From: Amphiura filiformis
Taxonomy: Eukaryota > Echinodermata > Ophiuroidea > Amphilepidida > Amphiuridae
Reading direction: 5' to 3'
DNA: 64,000 nucleotides
NCBI RefSeq assembly: GCF_039555335.1
Contig: NC_092628.1
Coordinates: 74,464,713 to 74,528,712 of the forward strand
The notes below the pieces were generated by a model. The model saw only the letters and a program-made list of their open reading frames with translations. It did no database searches and was not told the origin of the DNA. Of the stretch, positions 62,960-64,000 are shown one piece after another. How positions within the stretch are numbered: position 1 is the stretch's first letter; every line of letters starts with the position of its first letter. The position numbers and the translations under genes were made by a program.

Positions 62960-63980
62960 ACTAACGGCCCATTCAGTGATTTTTTCATCTTGACGATCGT
63001 AAAAATCATCAAAATTCAGATTTTGTACAATGATATAGTCAGTAATAATCTTTTGATCATTATATGACTATCATCATCCGAAGAGCAGTTTCAGACCATT
63101 GCTTGGGATTGTTGGGGCCGAGGTTATCTTTTGACTTCTTTTCATGACCGCTGAAGCAGAGTCAAACCTGTCAAGGACACTCGGCGTGAATTGAACTGAT
63201 TTAATTTATATACTGACAGTATATATAAATTAGCTACATGTAGGCCTATTTGAATGGGGCTTCAACTTCGTCGATACTGCCGTTTTCTTGGGTTTTTCCA
63301 TTAAAATTTTTTATAAAAGTAACAATTTGATTTTTTTTTTCACTTTCGCTGGGATCACTGAATGGGGCTTTGCAACGCGATATATTCAAAACTTGTATTC
63401 ACCTACTGTTATAGCATTAATCCGATTATTACACAACTTCGCCAGCGTATTCAAGACATCCAATGCAAATAATCACCTAGATTATGACGTTCATACCGTA
63501 AATATGGCGGAGTACTCAAATTCATTCAACAAAAGCATGATTACAAGCTATTGCAATCTACCGCGACAGCTCGTCTCACACACATAACAAATGCACTATA
63601 GGATCAAATAGGTTGACGACAACGTTTGATTGAATGCACTGCATTGCGCCATGATTACGGTGAAGGACACCGGTTAAAATCCTTTGTATGGAGCTAATCA
63701 ATAATTTCACGCACATCCTCTATTATTGCCCAATTATTGCCCGGGATGATTGCACACTGTAAAAGAGCTATTGTTATAATGTTTGATGAAATCGTGTTTA
63801 ACTATTTGCTTAAGAAAGGCACAATACAGATAAAGCAGACAGATTTACTACATGTGGTACATGTATATATACATATAGGGAATGTGTTCGAGTATTACCT
63901 AATTATAATAGGGGCGTATCCAAAAATGAATTCACACCCCTTTCAAATGTCGAGCCAAAGTGCAGGCCCTATGTGTACGT
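62960..63980. repeat. Right arm of the large inverted repeat in intron 7 of copy 4
   Basis: It contains, in reversed order and strand relative to 57797-58970, the GGCCCATTCAGTGAT element (62966-63376), AATCCGATTATTACACAACT, CACCGGTTAAAATCC and GAGCCAAAGTGCAGGCCCTA. Confidence 0.7.
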
Positions 63981-64000
63981 TACAAGCCCCTTACAGAATT

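Overview
The window looks like AT-rich, repeat-laden genomic DNA from a marine invertebrate, most likely an echinoderm. The grounds are small exons with GT-AG introns of hundreds to several thousand bases, dense foldback/MITE elements, tRNA-derived SINEs, a Penelope-like retroelement, and a CR1-type LINE carrying a PHD finger and a 2A-like peptide. The species is inferred from content, not shown.

The host genes form one family. Four tandem copies, all on the + strand, encode M14A (pancreatic carboxypeptidase A/B type) metallocarboxypeptidases: signal peptide, activation propeptide and catalytic domain, spread over ten coding exons with conserved intron positions and phases. Copy 1 (1808-3634) shows only its last three exons. 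Copy 2 (7137-22760) has exons 1-6 and 8-10, but exon 7 was not found. Copy 3 (25915-40892) is complete, 411 residues. Copy 4 (43016-57778) shows exons 1-7, and the rest lies beyond the right edge.

The main result is that the array mixes apparently catalytic and apparently dead enzymes. Copies 1 and 2 keep the zinc ligands that can be seen. Copies 3 and 4 have lost the HxxE motif (now GGSQPHHW) and the substrate-carboxylate residues Arg127, Asn144 and Arg145. Copy 3 has also lost the third zinc ligand, His196 (now Gln). Copy 3 nevertheless keeps an open reading frame, splice sites, signal peptide, disulfide cysteines and the Glu270 equivalent. Copies 3 and 4 therefore look like a maintained pseudoenzyme lineage. 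Copies 1 and 2 share flanking sequence, as do copies 3 and 4, pointing to two rounds of duplication.

Introns and intergenic DNA are filled with repeats. The most informative are: a TTAA-targeting foldback family with an empty site preserved in the opposite arm of a larger palindrome; a MITE inserted with a target duplication just upstream of copy 4's start codon; a decayed extra exon 2 in copy 4; an orphan copy of the copy 3/4 leader; a LINE interrupted just after its FADD motif; a minisatellite whose halves run in opposite orientation; and a zinc-finger/acidic gene remnant between inverted minisatellite arms. No rRNA gene, CRISPR array or convincing tRNA gene was seen.
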